DNA from: RGIG3159 sp045640565
GTDB lineage: Bacteria > Bacillota > Clostridia > Oscillospirales > Oscillospiraceae
Length of the DNA stretch: 64,000 nt
NCBI GenBank assembly: GCA_045640565.1
Contig: JAZUFG010000095.1
Span: 1-64,000 of the forward strand
Direction: 5' to 3'
In this document: piece by piece, positions 8,330 through 16,857 of the stretch
Position numbering within the stretch: position 1 is the first letter of the stretch
How the letters are laid out: every line of letters begins with the position of its first letter
Translations under genes and position numbers: made by a program
The notes under the pieces: generated by a model
Database searches by the model: none
What the model was told of the DNA's origin: nothing
The model's input: only the letters and a program-made list of their open reading frames with translations

Positions 8330-9667
8330 ATGCGTAAGAATTACAGCGGCAGGCGCAGAACGCCGGTCTTCTTATATGTTCTGGCCACGCTTTTCCTTTT
8401 GGTGAGCTGCTTCAGCTGCAGGCAGGATGCGCCGGAGCTTCCGGAAGAGGGGGCGGAACAGACCGCAGAACAGGCGGCAGAGGCGGCAGAGGAAGAACTT
8501 GCTCCCGAGGAAGAGCCGGAGGAAACGCCGGAGCTTCCGGAGAAGGAAGAAGAGCCGAAGCAGCCTGCTCAGGAGAGCAAGCCCGCCGAGAGTAAGCCTG
8601 CTCCCAAGCCTGTCAAGCCGGAGGAGACGGAGCCTGAACATGAGCCCAAAGGAGAGGAAAACCTGGAAATTCACATGCTGGATGTGGGCCAGGGCCTCTG
8701 CGTTCTCATGATCTCGGACCAAGAGGCTGTTCTCTATGACGGGGGCGGCAGATCCTCCTCCGGAAAGGTTGTCAGCTATGTCCGGAGAGTCTTGGAGGAA
8801 AAGGGAATCGGAAGTATTCGCTATATGGTCAGTTCGCACTACGATGAGGACCATATTGCCGGACAGGTCGGTATTCTGAACACTTTGAGCGTGGAATCCG
8901 TGATTCGCGGAAACTACGGCTCAGATACAAAGATATACAGTTCCTACATCGATAAACTGGCCGCCCGGGCAGCGAACAGCATCTATCCCGGTATGGCAGA
9001 CAGTTATTCCTTCGGGAGCTGCCGGATGACCGTCGTTGGGCCGACCCGGGAATACACGAATGATAATAACAGGAGTATTTGCATGAAGGTCTTCTGCGGG
9101 GACTTCACCTGCCTTCTCTGCGGAGATGCGGAAAAAGACGCAGAAGCGGACATGATCGCAGAGGGCGTGAATCTGGATGCGGACCTTCTCTTTGTGGCCC
9201 ATCATGGGAGCGCCAATTCCTCCTCGCCGGAGTTTTTGGAGGCGGTCTCTCCCTCCTATGCCCTGCTGAGCGTGGGAGAGAATAGCTACGGACACCCCGC
9301 AGCAGAGACGATGCAGAATCTGGAGGCCACGGGCTGTCAGCTTTGGAGGACAGATCTGCAGGGAGATATTCTTTGCACTGTGGGGCAGGAAGTAACTTTC
9401 TCCGTGGAAGCCTGCAGCGATTTCAGCGGAATAGAAAGCAATATCACAAAGGAGGCCGCAGCACCGGCAGAAGAGACCGGGGAGGAAATCTCCGGAGAGC
9501 CGGCGGAGGTCCGATTTATCTGCAACACAAAAACCTATAAGATTCATCGGCCAAACTGCTCCTCTGTCGGAGATATGAAGGAAGAAAACAAGTTCTATAC
9601 CGATTTGAGCTATACAGATCTATTAAAAATGGGATATGCGGGCTGCAAGAAATGCAATCCGAGGTGA
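8330..9667 (+). CDS. Secreted MBL-fold lipoprotein (ComEC C-terminal-domain-like)
   Basis: A 445-aa surface protein. A lipoprotein signal (LLVSC) is followed by a strongly acidic Pro/Glu/Lys linker (about 35-105). A metallo-beta-lactamase domain comes next, opening MLDVGQGLCVLM, with SSHYDEDHIAG as the metal motif, LLCGDAEKD, and VAHHGSANSSSPEFL. These are the motifs of the ComEC/Rec2 hydrolase domain, for which nuclease activity has been proposed, here detached from any channel. The last 50 residues (CNTKTYKIHRPNC...CKKCNP) are a small Cys-containing module often found C-terminal to such domains. ATG 8330 has GGAGAG upstream; an in-frame TTG at 8318 is less likely. Confidence 0.85.
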   Translation: MRKNYSGRRRTPVFLYVLATLFLLVSCFSCRQDAPELPEEGAEQTAEQAAEAAEEELAPEEEPEETPELPEKEEEPKQPAQESKPAESKPAPKPVKPEETEPEHEPKGEENLEIHMLDVGQGLCVLMISDQEAVLYDGGGRSSSGKVVSYVRRVLEEKGIGSIRYMVSSHYDEDHIAGQVGILNTLSVESVIRGNYGSDTKIYSSYIDKLAARAANSIYPGMADSYSFGSCRMTVVGPTREYTNDNNRSICMKVFCGDFTCLLCGDAEKDAEADMIAEGVNLDADLLFVAHHGSANSSSPEFLEAVSPSYALLSVGENSYGHPAAETMQNLEATGCQLWRTDLQGDILCTVGQEVTFSVEACSDFSGIESNITKEAAAPAEETGEEISGEPAEVRFICNTKTYKIHRPNCSSVGDMKEENKFYTDLSYTDLLKMGYAGCKKCNPR

Positions 9668-9670
9668 GGA

Positions 9671-9701
9671 AAGTCTCCCGGCACACGCCGGGAGACTTTT
9701 T
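9671..9701 (+). terminator. Intrinsic terminator after MBL lipoprotein
   Basis: A perfect 11-bp stem (AGTCTCCCGGC with GCCGGGAGACT), four-base loop, and T-run 9697-9701, immediately after the stop codon. Confidence 0.9.
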
Positions 9702-9810
9702 CCGTGTGAAGAAGGCAGGGTTACGGGAGCTTTGGCAAACCTGCCGCTTTTTCACGGATATTTTCGGAATTATTTGGCTATTTTTCCCTCCGAATTTTTC
9801 AGACAAAGCC

Positions 9811-9839
9811 TTGTTTTTTCGGCCTTCCTATGGTATATT
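9811..9839 (+). promoter_or_regulatory. Sigma-A promoter for purine-uptake operon
   Basis: TTGTTT (9811-9816), 17-base spacer, TATATT (9834-9839). It lies 50 bases before the start of the deaminase paralogue. Unlike ade, no purine aptamer motif (TTTCTACC core) is present in this leader. Confidence 0.6.
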
Positions 9840-9889
9840 TGGTTTTTCTTTTTTTGATGAATCAATTCACGTGTGGAGGAGGTCACAGG

Positions 9890-11671
9890 ATGGAAAGAAC
9901 AGTGGATAATCTGAAACTGATGATTCGGGCCGGGCGCGGGAAAATACCCTCAAATAAGGTCATCAAGGGTGGGATCCTGGTCAATGTCATGTCCAAGGAA
10001 GTCTATCCCGCCGATATCGCAATCTATCAGGATATGATCGTGGCTGTCGGTGATGTATCCGATTATATCGGGCCGGAAACAGAGATTATTGATGCGAACG
10101 GATGCTATCTCACTCCCGGCATGATCGATGGGCACATTCACAGCGAGTGCAGCAAGCTCAGCATCACCAGCTACGCAAAGGCGGTCGTTCCCCGCGGAAC
10201 TACCAGCATGATTTCCGGCTTGGACGAGTATATCTCCGTATCCGGCCTGGAAGGTCTGAAAGAGATTTTCGCAGAGGTGAAGAAGAGCCCACTGAAGGTT
10301 TTCTGGGGCGCACCTTACAAGACCCCCTATACGATCCCCCAGTCTACAGTTGCATATAATTTCACGAAGGAAACCCATCAGGAAGTGCAGAAATGGTCTG
10401 AGTGCTTCGGCGTGTGGGAGACCGTCCGTGAGTTCCTGCAGGAAGAAGATGAAGATACGCTAGGTGCAATCGCCGAAGCTTATAAGAATCGTCTTCCTGT
10501 TTTTGGTTGCGCACCCATGGCCGTTGGCAACGATCTGAACGGCTATCTTTGCGGCGGTGTCCGTTTGGACCACGAGAGCTACTCCCATGAGGAGGTCGTG
10601 GAAAAGATGCGGAAGGGCATGCATATGCTGATCCGTGAATCCTGCGTCACCAAGTTCCTGGAAGAAAACATCCGCGCGGTCACAGAGGTCAATCCCTATT
10701 TTGCCCGCCGGGTCAGCTTCTGCACTGACGATGTGACGGCTTCGGATATCATGTCCATCGGCCATTTGGACAATGTGGTGCGGAAGGCTATCAAGTGCGG
10801 TGTGGAACCCATTACCGCTATTCAGATGGCTACCATCAACAGCGCCGAGGCTTATCGGATTGACCACTTGGTGGGCTCTATCTGCCCCGGCCGGATCGCG
10901 GATATTCTCTTTGTGGATGACCTGAATGCTTTTCATGTGCTTAAGGTCATGACCAACGGCAAGATGGTCGCCGAGGATCAAAAGATATCCTACGACCTGC
11001 AGGCTCCTGAGAGAAGCAGCGTCCTGAAAGGCGAGCTGAAATGTGCCCTGACCACAAAGGAAGATTTTGAGTTTAAGGCTTCTATTCAGAACGGTGAGGC
11101 CGATGTTCTTACCATGGATGTGAAGGGCCCCTTCGTCCGCAAAAGGAGAGATGTGACCCTGCAGGTCAAGGACGGTGTCGTTCTGCCGGATCCCGAGCAG
11201 GATGTTGCACTGGCTGCAGTTCTGGAGCGTTTCGGCAGAAACGGCAATAAGTCCCTGGGCTTCTGCTCCGGCTGGAAGCTGAAGAAGGGCGCCATGGCTT
11301 CCAGTGCGGCTCCCGATGACAACAATATTGTTGTCATGGGTGTGAACGCAGAGGATATGTCCCTGGCTGTCAACACACTTATTAAAAGAGGCGGCGGACA
11401 GGTCGTTGTTGCTGACGGCGAGATCGTGGAATTCCTGGCCCTGCCGGTTGGCGGCATTGTCAGCGATGAGGAGCCCGAAATCGTTGCTCAGAAAGAAAAG
11501 AAGATTGATGCGGCTTGCCGCAGCCTGGGCTCCGATCTTCCGGACCCCATGATGTATATGTTCTTCCTGCCCATTACTGCTATTCCCGACTATGCCCTGA
11601 CTGATGTCGGGCCGGTGGATTATGTGAATCTGAAGATTTATGATCCGATACTGAAGGTCCGCGAAAAGTAA
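9890..11671 (+). CDS. Adenine-deaminase-family amidohydrolase with altered active site
   Basis: A 593-aa paralogue of the ade product at 2-1801, with the same two-domain layout. It keeps HIH (82-84), the catalytic-region glutamate (E177, GVWETV), DHES (H228) and a TDD motif. Two histidines conserved in the other copy are replaced: DPHE becomes LDEY (H to D112) and TGH becomes FGC (H to C207). The C-terminal NTLIKRGGG segment is kept. It probably acts on a different purine or related base, or works differently; adenine deamination should not be assumed. It leads the BmpA/NupOPQ-type uptake operon, which fits a role with an imported base or nucleoside. GGAGGAGG precedes ATG 9890. Confidence 0.85.
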   Translation: MERTVDNLKLMIRAGRGKIPSNKVIKGGILVNVMSKEVYPADIAIYQDMIVAVGDVSDYIGPETEIIDANGCYLTPGMIDGHIHSECSKLSITSYAKAVVPRGTTSMISGLDEYISVSGLEGLKEIFAEVKKSPLKVFWGAPYKTPYTIPQSTVAYNFTKETHQEVQKWSECFGVWETVREFLQEEDEDTLGAIAEAYKNRLPVFGCAPMAVGNDLNGYLCGGVRLDHESYSHEEVVEKMRKGMHMLIRESCVTKFLEENIRAVTEVNPYFARRVSFCTDDVTASDIMSIGHLDNVVRKAIKCGVEPITAIQMATINSAEAYRIDHLVGSICPGRIADILFVDDLNAFHVLKVMTNGKMVAEDQKISYDLQAPERSSVLKGELKCALTTKEDFEFKASIQNGEADVLTMDVKGPFVRKRRDVTLQVKDGVVLPDPEQDVALAAVLERFGRNGNKSLGFCSGWKLKKGAMASSAAPDDNNIVVMGVNAEDMSLAVNTLIKRGGGQVVVADGEIVEFLALPVGGIVSDEEPEIVAQKEKKIDAACRSLGSDLPDPMMYMFFLPITAIPDYALTDVGPVDYVNLKIYDPILKVREK

Positions 11672-11717
11672 GAAATTTTCTCTTTTCCGCAATCTGATGA
11701 TAGCTATGGAGAGCGCA

Positions 11718-13235
11718 ATGATGGAACCGATTTTAGAAATGCGAAATATCTGCAAATCCTTTGGGTCAAAGGTTGCCAATCAGAATATTGATCTGAAGGT
11801 GTACCCGGGCGAGATTCACGCAATTCTGGGAGAAAACGGTGCCGGAAAGAGCACCCTGATGAATATCCTTTTGGGTATTTACAAGCCGAATTCAGGCGAA
11901 ATTTACTATAAAGGGGAGCGAGTAAATATCCGTTCTCCCAAGAATGCCGTAGAGTTGGGAATCGGCATGGTGCATCAGCACTTTCACCTGATTCCTACCC
12001 TGACGGCGGCCGAGAATGTCTTTCTCTACACTCCCGAATGCAGGACCTTCCTGAAAAAGAAGGAGATGGAGGATGCCATCCGGGACTGCTCCGCAAAATT
12101 CCGTTTGGATGTGGATCCTGCTGCCAAGGTATGGCAGCTTTCCGTTGGGGAACAGCAGCGAATCGAAATCATCAAACTTCTCTACCGCGGGGCGGATATT
12201 CTGATTTTGGATGAGCCCTCTGCAGTTCTGACCGCCAAGGAGTCCGAGGATATGTTCAAAATCCTCCGGTCCATGGCGGAAAACGGAAAGAGCGTAGTGG
12301 TCATTTCTCACAAGATCAACGAGGTCATGCAGTTTGCGGACCGCATTACCGTGCTGAAATCCGGAAAGGTGGAGGACAGTATGGTCGCTTCCGATGCCAC
12401 AGTGGATCGGCTGACAAAGGCCATCGTGGGGGATCGGAAATTTGAGCAGAAGCAGAAGGAGCAAGTCGGCGAACTGGGCGAGCCGGTGCTGGAGCTTGAA
12501 AAGCTCTGCGCCAAGAGTGATAAAAATGTGGACGCCCTGAAGGATGTGAGCTTCCAGGTCCGTGCGGGAGAGCTTTTCGGTATCGCAGGAGTGGCCGGAA
12601 ACGGTCAGAAGGAGCTTGCGGAGGTGATAGCCGGTCTGCGTAAGGCGGTTTCCGGTAAAGTCATCCTTTTCGGAGAGGATATCACCGAGCTTCCTATTCG
12701 GAAACGAATCGAGAAAAAAATGGCATTTATCCCGGAGGATCGGCTCCATATGGGTCTGGTTCCGGAGATGACCATGGATGAAAACCGAATTCTGAAGGAA
12801 TTCCGGGATCCGAAGTATGTAAAAAAAGGTTTCCTTCGGAAGAAAGTGATCTCAGATACCGTGGATGCTGAGATTCTTCGCCATGAGATCAAAGTGGTGG
12901 GGAAGGACGCACCCGTTTCGCTGATGTCCGGAGGCAATCAGCAGAAGCTGATCATTGCAAGAGAGATCGGGGGAGAACCCAAGCTGATCATCGCAGCCTA
13001 TCCCTCCCGGGGCTTGGATATGGGCGCGGCAGAGGCGGTTCGTGAGATCCTTTTGGAGCAGTGCCGGAAGGGAGCTGCCGTCCTCTTGATTTCCGAAGAG
13101 CTGGAGGAGCTCTTCCAGATGTCAGACCGTCTGGGTGTCCTTTGTGACGGAAAGATGATGGCGATCCTGGACCGAAAGGATGCAGATTATGATGTGGTCG
13201 GAAGATTGATGGCGGGTGAAGCGTATGAAGGTTAG
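11718..13235 (+). CDS. nupO: Nucleoside ABC transporter ATPase (NupO/YufO type)
   Basis: A 505-aa tandem ATPase of the RbsA/NupO class that powers uptake through the two permeases that follow. The first half has GENGAGKST, LSVGEQQR and ILDEPSAVL. The second half has the degenerate Walker A GVAGNGQ, normal for this class, and the MSGGNQQK signature. In-frame ATGs occur at 11697, 11706, 11718 and 11721; 11718 is favoured by GGAG seven bases upstream. It starts 46 bases after the deaminase paralogue and overlaps the next gene by 11 bases, so it is in the same operon. Confidence 0.9.
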   Translation: MMEPILEMRNICKSFGSKVANQNIDLKVYPGEIHAILGENGAGKSTLMNILLGIYKPNSGEIYYKGERVNIRSPKNAVELGIGMVHQHFHLIPTLTAAENVFLYTPECRTFLKKKEMEDAIRDCSAKFRLDVDPAAKVWQLSVGEQQRIEIIKLLYRGADILILDEPSAVLTAKESEDMFKILRSMAENGKSVVVISHKINEVMQFADRITVLKSGKVEDSMVASDATVDRLTKAIVGDRKFEQKQKEQVGELGEPVLELEKLCAKSDKNVDALKDVSFQVRAGELFGIAGVAGNGQKELAEVIAGLRKAVSGKVILFGEDITELPIRKRIEKKMAFIPEDRLHMGLVPEMTMDENRILKEFRDPKYVKKGFLRKKVISDTVDAEILRHEIKVVGKDAPVSLMSGGNQQKLIIAREIGGEPKLIIAAYPSRGLDMGAAEAVREILLEQCRKGAAVLLISEELEELFQMSDRLGVLCDGKMMAILDRKDADYDVVGRLMAGEAYEG

Positions 13236-14292
13236 ATTTGAAAAAAGAGAAAAACCGTCGGCTCTGCGTACCCTGGTCATTACCCTCTTCTGCGTTCTTT
13301 TAGCCCTGCTTTTCTGCGGGATCATCATCGGAGCGTCGGGTTTTAATCCCCTGGAGGTCTATCAGGCCATGTTTTCCAAGTCTTTCTTCTCCCTGAAGGG
13401 CGTGCAGAAAATGCTGACGGGCTGCTTGCCCCTGCTCTTCTGCAGCCTGGGTGTGGCTCTGACCTTCAAGATGAATCTGAACAATATCGGCGCGGAAGGC
13501 CAATATGCTGTCGGCGTGATTGCCGGCGGTGCCTTCGTGCTTTATGGGCCCGAGATCGAGGGAGTGGCAGGTCTGGTCCTCCTGGCGCTCTGCTGCTTTC
13601 TTGGAGGTGCCCTTTGGGCATTCCTTTCCGCGGTTCCCAAGGCTCTTTGGGATGTGAACGAGAGTATTACCACGCTGATGATGAACTATATTGCTCTGAT
13701 TATTCTGACCTATCTCTGCCAGGGACCTTGGAAAATGAAGGGGCAGAATGTCTCTCAGACAGAGCGGATCCCCGAAGGTCTGGACCTGCCGAGTCTGACT
13801 CTGGGAAGCTTGGAGATCAGCGTAGGCATCCTGATCGGTATTGCCGCAGCGGTGGTGATCTTTATTATTTATAAGAACACCTCTGCCGGCTATCAGCTCT
13901 CCGTCATCAGCAACAGCATCAGATCTGCCCAATATGCGGGCATCAATATAAAAAAAAGTATTCTGGCAGTACTGTCTTTCAGCGGCGGCTTGGCGGGCCT
14001 GGCGGGATTTGCTCAGTATTCCGGCGTTACCCACAGAATCATGGAGGGGATGCCCAACGGGGCGGGCTACACGGCTATTGTTATTGCCTATTTGAGTCGG
14101 CTGAATCCTCTGGTTATCGTGCCGGTTTCCGTTCTTTTTGCAGGTTTGCAGAACAGCACGGTTTATGTGCAGACGATGGGAGTATCCTCGCGTGTCGCCT
14201 ATATGATGCAGGGTGCCATCATGCTCTTTGTCATTGCCGGGGAGTTTTTCCAGAACTATACGGTAGTTATTCGGAAGGGGGATGCAAAATGA
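13225..14292 (+). CDS. nupP: Nucleoside ABC transporter permease 1 (NupP/YufP type)
   Basis: A 355-aa inner-membrane BPD_transp_2 permease with about 8-10 hydrophobic segments. The family-typical ALTFKMNLNNIGAEGQY stretch and the SGGLAGLAGF loop that contacts the ATPase are visible. With the neighbouring NupQ-type permease it forms the membrane pore for purine nucleosides. ATG 13225 has GGTGA upstream; the in-frame GTG at 13216 is an alternative. It overlaps the ATPase gene and shares an ATGA overlap with the next permease, which indicates translational coupling. Confidence 0.9.
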   Translation: MKVRFEKREKPSALRTLVITLFCVLLALLFCGIIIGASGFNPLEVYQAMFSKSFFSLKGVQKMLTGCLPLLFCSLGVALTFKMNLNNIGAEGQYAVGVIAGGAFVLYGPEIEGVAGLVLLALCCFLGGALWAFLSAVPKALWDVNESITTLMMNYIALIILTYLCQGPWKMKGQNVSQTERIPEGLDLPSLTLGSLEISVGILIGIAAAVVIFIIYKNTSAGYQLSVISNSIRSAQYAGINIKKSILAVLSFSGGLAGLAGFAQYSGVTHRIMEGMPNGAGYTAIVIAYLSRLNPLVIVPVSVLFAGLQNSTVYVQTMGVSSRVAYMMQGAIMLFVIAGEFFQNYTVVIRKGDAK

Positions 14293-15215
14293 CCTTAGTG
14301 ATTGCGCTCCTTTCGGGAGCAGTGGTTTATGCTGTTTCTGTCCTGTATGCCGGGTTGGGTGAGCTTTTCACCGAACGGGCCGGCGTGATGAATCTGGGCG
14401 TTGAGGGCATTATGCTGATGGGGGCCGTAACAGGAGCTTTGGCTGCCTATAACAGCCGCAGTCTTCCCCTGGCCTTGCTCCTGGTGCTCCTGGCGGGAGC
14501 TGCCTTGGGCCTGATTTTTGCCTTCATCACCGTGACCCTCCAGTCGGACCAGACAGTCTGCGGTATGGCTATGCTGGTTTTCGGAACGGGTCTCAGCGGT
14601 TATATCGGGAAGAACATCGCCAGCAAGCCCATCAACCTGAAGTTTGAAGCCCTGGCAATTCCCGGCCTTTCCGAGATTCCCGTCATCGGTCCCGTACTCT
14701 TCCGTCAGAATATTCTGGTCTATGCCATGTATCTGCTTTTGCCTCTGGCGGCTGTCTATATCTATAAAACCCGCTGGGGTCTGAAGCTTCGGGCTTTGGG
14801 CGAAAATCCCGCGGTGTTGGACGCGGCAGGGGAAAATGTCTTTGCCATGCGTTACGGATATATCATTCTCGGGACAGTGCTGATGGCTCTCAGCGGAGCA
14901 TTTGTTTCCCTGGCACAGGCAAATGTCTGGCAGGATAACATGACCGCAGGAAAGGGCTGGATTGCCTTTGCACTGGTTTCCTTTGCGGTTTGGGATCCGG
15001 CAAAGCTGGCTCTGGGAGCACTTCTCTTTGGTTTTATCCTGAATCTGGGAAGCAATTTGCAGCTTTATATTCCGAGTATTCCCACGGAAGTTTATGCCAT
15101 GATGCCCTATCTGGTAATTATTCTTGCCTTTATTCTTTCCACCGGAAATTTCCGAAAGAAACGCACGGATCAGCCGGCAATGCTTGCAAAGCCCTATGAC
15201 CGTGAAAGCCGTTGA
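14289..15215 (+). CDS. nupQ: Nucleoside ABC transporter permease 2 (NupQ/YufQ type)
   Basis: A 308-aa membrane protein, second half of the permease heterodimer. The N-terminal LGELFTERAGVMNLGVEGIMLMG matches the BPD_transp_2 family, and ALGENPAVLDAAG is the coupling-helix region. Eight or more hydrophobic segments are present. The start codon overlaps the stop of the previous gene (ATGA). Confidence 0.92.
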   Translation: MTLVIALLSGAVVYAVSVLYAGLGELFTERAGVMNLGVEGIMLMGAVTGALAAYNSRSLPLALLLVLLAGAALGLIFAFITVTLQSDQTVCGMAMLVFGTGLSGYIGKNIASKPINLKFEALAIPGLSEIPVIGPVLFRQNILVYAMYLLLPLAAVYIYKTRWGLKLRALGENPAVLDAAGENVFAMRYGYIILGTVLMALSGAFVSLAQANVWQDNMTAGKGWIAFALVSFAVWDPAKLALGALLFGFILNLGSNLQLYIPSIPTEVYAMMPYLVIILAFILSTGNFRKKRTDQPAMLAKPYDRESR

Positions 15216-15282
15216 ATGCTCCGCTTCGGCCCTTCGAAGTGTTGCAGATAAAAATTTTTATGTCTTATAGGAGGACAAAAAG

Positions 15283-16437
15283 ATGAAGAAGAAAGTAATT
15301 GGAATCGCGCTCGCAGCAGCTATGGTCATGGGTCTTGCCAGCGGCTGCGGAAGCAAAGCTGTCAGCGAAAACAAGGCTGAACCCGAAGCTGTCGAGAGCG
15401 CAAAAGAAAGCACGGATATCTCCGCCATCACCGTTGCAGAAGTTCATTATTCCGTTGTTGAAGACGGCGGTTGGGCTCAGGCAATGCATGAAGGTCTGAT
15501 GACTGCCTGCAAAGAGCTTGGCATGGATACCGAAAAGCAGGTTCTGACCTATGAAGAGGTCGCAGAAGAGGATACTGCCTTAATCGAAGCTACCGTTGAG
15601 GAAGCTGTTGAGAACGGCGCCAAGGTTATCTTCGGCTGCTCTGCCGGTTATGTTACCATCTTCTCTGAACTGGCCGATAAATACCCCGATGTTGTCTTTG
15701 CTCAGCAGGGCAATGATGTTTATGACAACATTGTTGAAATGCAGATTCGCGGCTATGAAGGCGAATTCCTGGCAGGTTACCTCTCCGGCCTGATGAACGA
15801 AGGTTCCAATGATTTCGGCTTCTGCGCTTCCATGCTGGGCGACGCCTCTGTCCGTACTGCTTTGAACGGCTACACCCTGGGTGTCAGATATGCAAACCCC
15901 AATGCAACCGTCAATGTTGTGGAAGCCAACTCCTGGTATGATTACGATATCGAAGCTGCCAATGCCGAGTCCCTGATCAACAAGGGGATCCTCTACATGG
16001 GTATGGAAGCTTCCTCCCCCGCTATCCCCGAGAAGTGCCAGGAAAAGGGCGCTTACTGCATCGGCTATAACATCGATATGCAGGCTAACGCTCCTAAGGC
16101 TGTCCTGACCTCCTTCTGCTGGAACTGGGCTCCCATCTTTAAGGACATCATCGAAAAGACTGCAAACGGAACCATCAGTGTTTCTGCCAACTACTATGAG
16201 GGCGGCGAGTGCTCTGCTATTGCTCCTATCAATGCGGACATTGTTCCTCAGGAAATCATTGACAAGGTGGAAGCTGTCAAGGCTGATCTGCTGAACGGTT
16301 CTCTGGAAGTTTACGGCGGCGAGCTGAAGGACAACAAGGGCAATGTTCTTGTTGCTGCCGGCGCAAGCATGGAAGATGACGCTATCCTGGCTCAGGAGTT
16401 CTATGTGGACGGCGTTGTCGGTGTTACCTTTGAATAA
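15283..16437 (+). CDS. bmpA: BMP-family nucleoside-binding lipoprotein
   Basis: A 384-aa extracytoplasmic solute-binding protein of the BmpA/PnrA family, the receptor for purine nucleosides in related systems. The lipoprotein signal ends in LASGC (Cys22). The family sequence follows (EDGGWAQAMHEG, then IFGCSAGYVTIFSELADKYPDVVFAQQG). AGGAGG is placed well before ATG 15283. Codon choice is more biased than in its neighbours, as expected for an abundant receptor. It lies 67 bases after the permeases, at the operon's end, whereas B. subtilis nupN comes first. A strong terminator follows. Confidence 0.92.
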   Translation: MKKKVIGIALAAAMVMGLASGCGSKAVSENKAEPEAVESAKESTDISAITVAEVHYSVVEDGGWAQAMHEGLMTACKELGMDTEKQVLTYEEVAEEDTALIEATVEEAVENGAKVIFGCSAGYVTIFSELADKYPDVVFAQQGNDVYDNIVEMQIRGYEGEFLAGYLSGLMNEGSNDFGFCASMLGDASVRTALNGYTLGVRYANPNATVNVVEANSWYDYDIEAANAESLINKGILYMGMEASSPAIPEKCQEKGAYCIGYNIDMQANAPKAVLTSFCWNWAPIFKDIIEKTANGTISVSANYYEGGECSAIAPINADIVPQEIIDKVEAVKADLLNGSLEVYGGELKDNKGNVLVAAGASMEDDAILAQEFYVDGVVGVTFE

Positions 16438-16462
16438 TCCGATTCTATAGACGAATTCCTCT

Positions 16463-16494
16463 CAGGGTCCGGCCAATGCCGGGCCCTGTTTTTT
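16463..16494 (+). terminator. Intrinsic terminator of purine-uptake operon
   Basis: CAGGGTCCGGC and GCCGGGCCCTG form an 11-position stem with one mismatch and a CAAT loop, followed by six T residues. Confidence 0.92.
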
Positions 16495-16618
16495 ATGCAA
16501 AAACCGAATAGGAAAATATGCTCTCATTCAAGAGCAGGCAGAAAGGCAGGAATAATCAGAAGAGGGCATTTGAAATTGGGGGAAGTGAGCCTTCCTTTCG
16601 CATATTCGGGTGTATATC

Positions 16619-16669
16619 TTGACAGGAAAACAGCTTTTCGCTATAATGGTACAGTGACCAAATGGTCAC
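16619..16669 (+). promoter_or_regulatory. Perfect-consensus promoter with operator-like palindrome
   Basis: TTGACA (16619-16624), exactly 17 bases, TATAAT (16642-16647). Directly after lies GTGACCA-AA-TGGTCAC (16654-16669), a perfect 7-bp dyad covering the expected start point. A promoter this strong with an operator at +1 suggests repression by a dimeric DNA-binding protein. The binding protein is unknown. Confidence 0.7.
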
Positions 16670-16750
16670 ACCGTGGATGATCTCTTTGTGTTTCCATTGT
16701 TTTTCTCCCAAATACCGTAATTAAAAGCCTGTAAGTCGCACAAAATTCCC

Positions 16751-16778
16751 TTGATGAAAGCCCTGAAAAAGCTATAAT
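16751..16778 (+). promoter_or_regulatory. Second promoter before cupin gene
   Basis: TTGATG (16751-16756), 16-base spacer, TATAAT (16773-16778), 79 bases before the cupin start. Confidence 0.6.
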
Positions 16779-16857
16779 GAGGGCAGATAAGAAAGTTGAT
16801 TTTGATCCCGGGATGGCATACAATATCGGGGAAGAAAAAAACGGGGGAAGGGAAAAA

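Larger units (their letters stand above)
16495..16857. other. Intergenic region, 363 bases, with two promoters
   Basis: No convincing gene. It holds a consensus promoter with an overlapping palindrome (16619-16669), a second promoter nearer the cupin gene (16751-16778), and a small hairpin (TGCTCT/AGAGCA near 16520). A 20-codon frame starts at 16662 inside the palindrome but lacks a ribosome site. Confidence 0.6.

Noticed and set aside
8427..8711. Arginine-rich frame overlapping the acidic linker of the MBL lipoprotein
   Set aside because: It is the shifted reading of Glu/Pro-rich codons, with no start signal of its own.
9668..9889. Purine riboswitch before the deaminase paralogue
   Set aside because: The TTTCTACC core and flanking helices found before ade are absent in this leader.
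16495..16680. 61-codon open frame after the bmpA terminator
   Set aside because: Starts within the terminator's T-run, has no ribosome site, runs through a promoter, and its composition resembles no family.
16662..16724. 20-codon frame starting in the palindrome
   Set aside because: No Shine-Dalgarno, and leader of only about 8 bases from the predicted start. Kept only as a note under the promoter.
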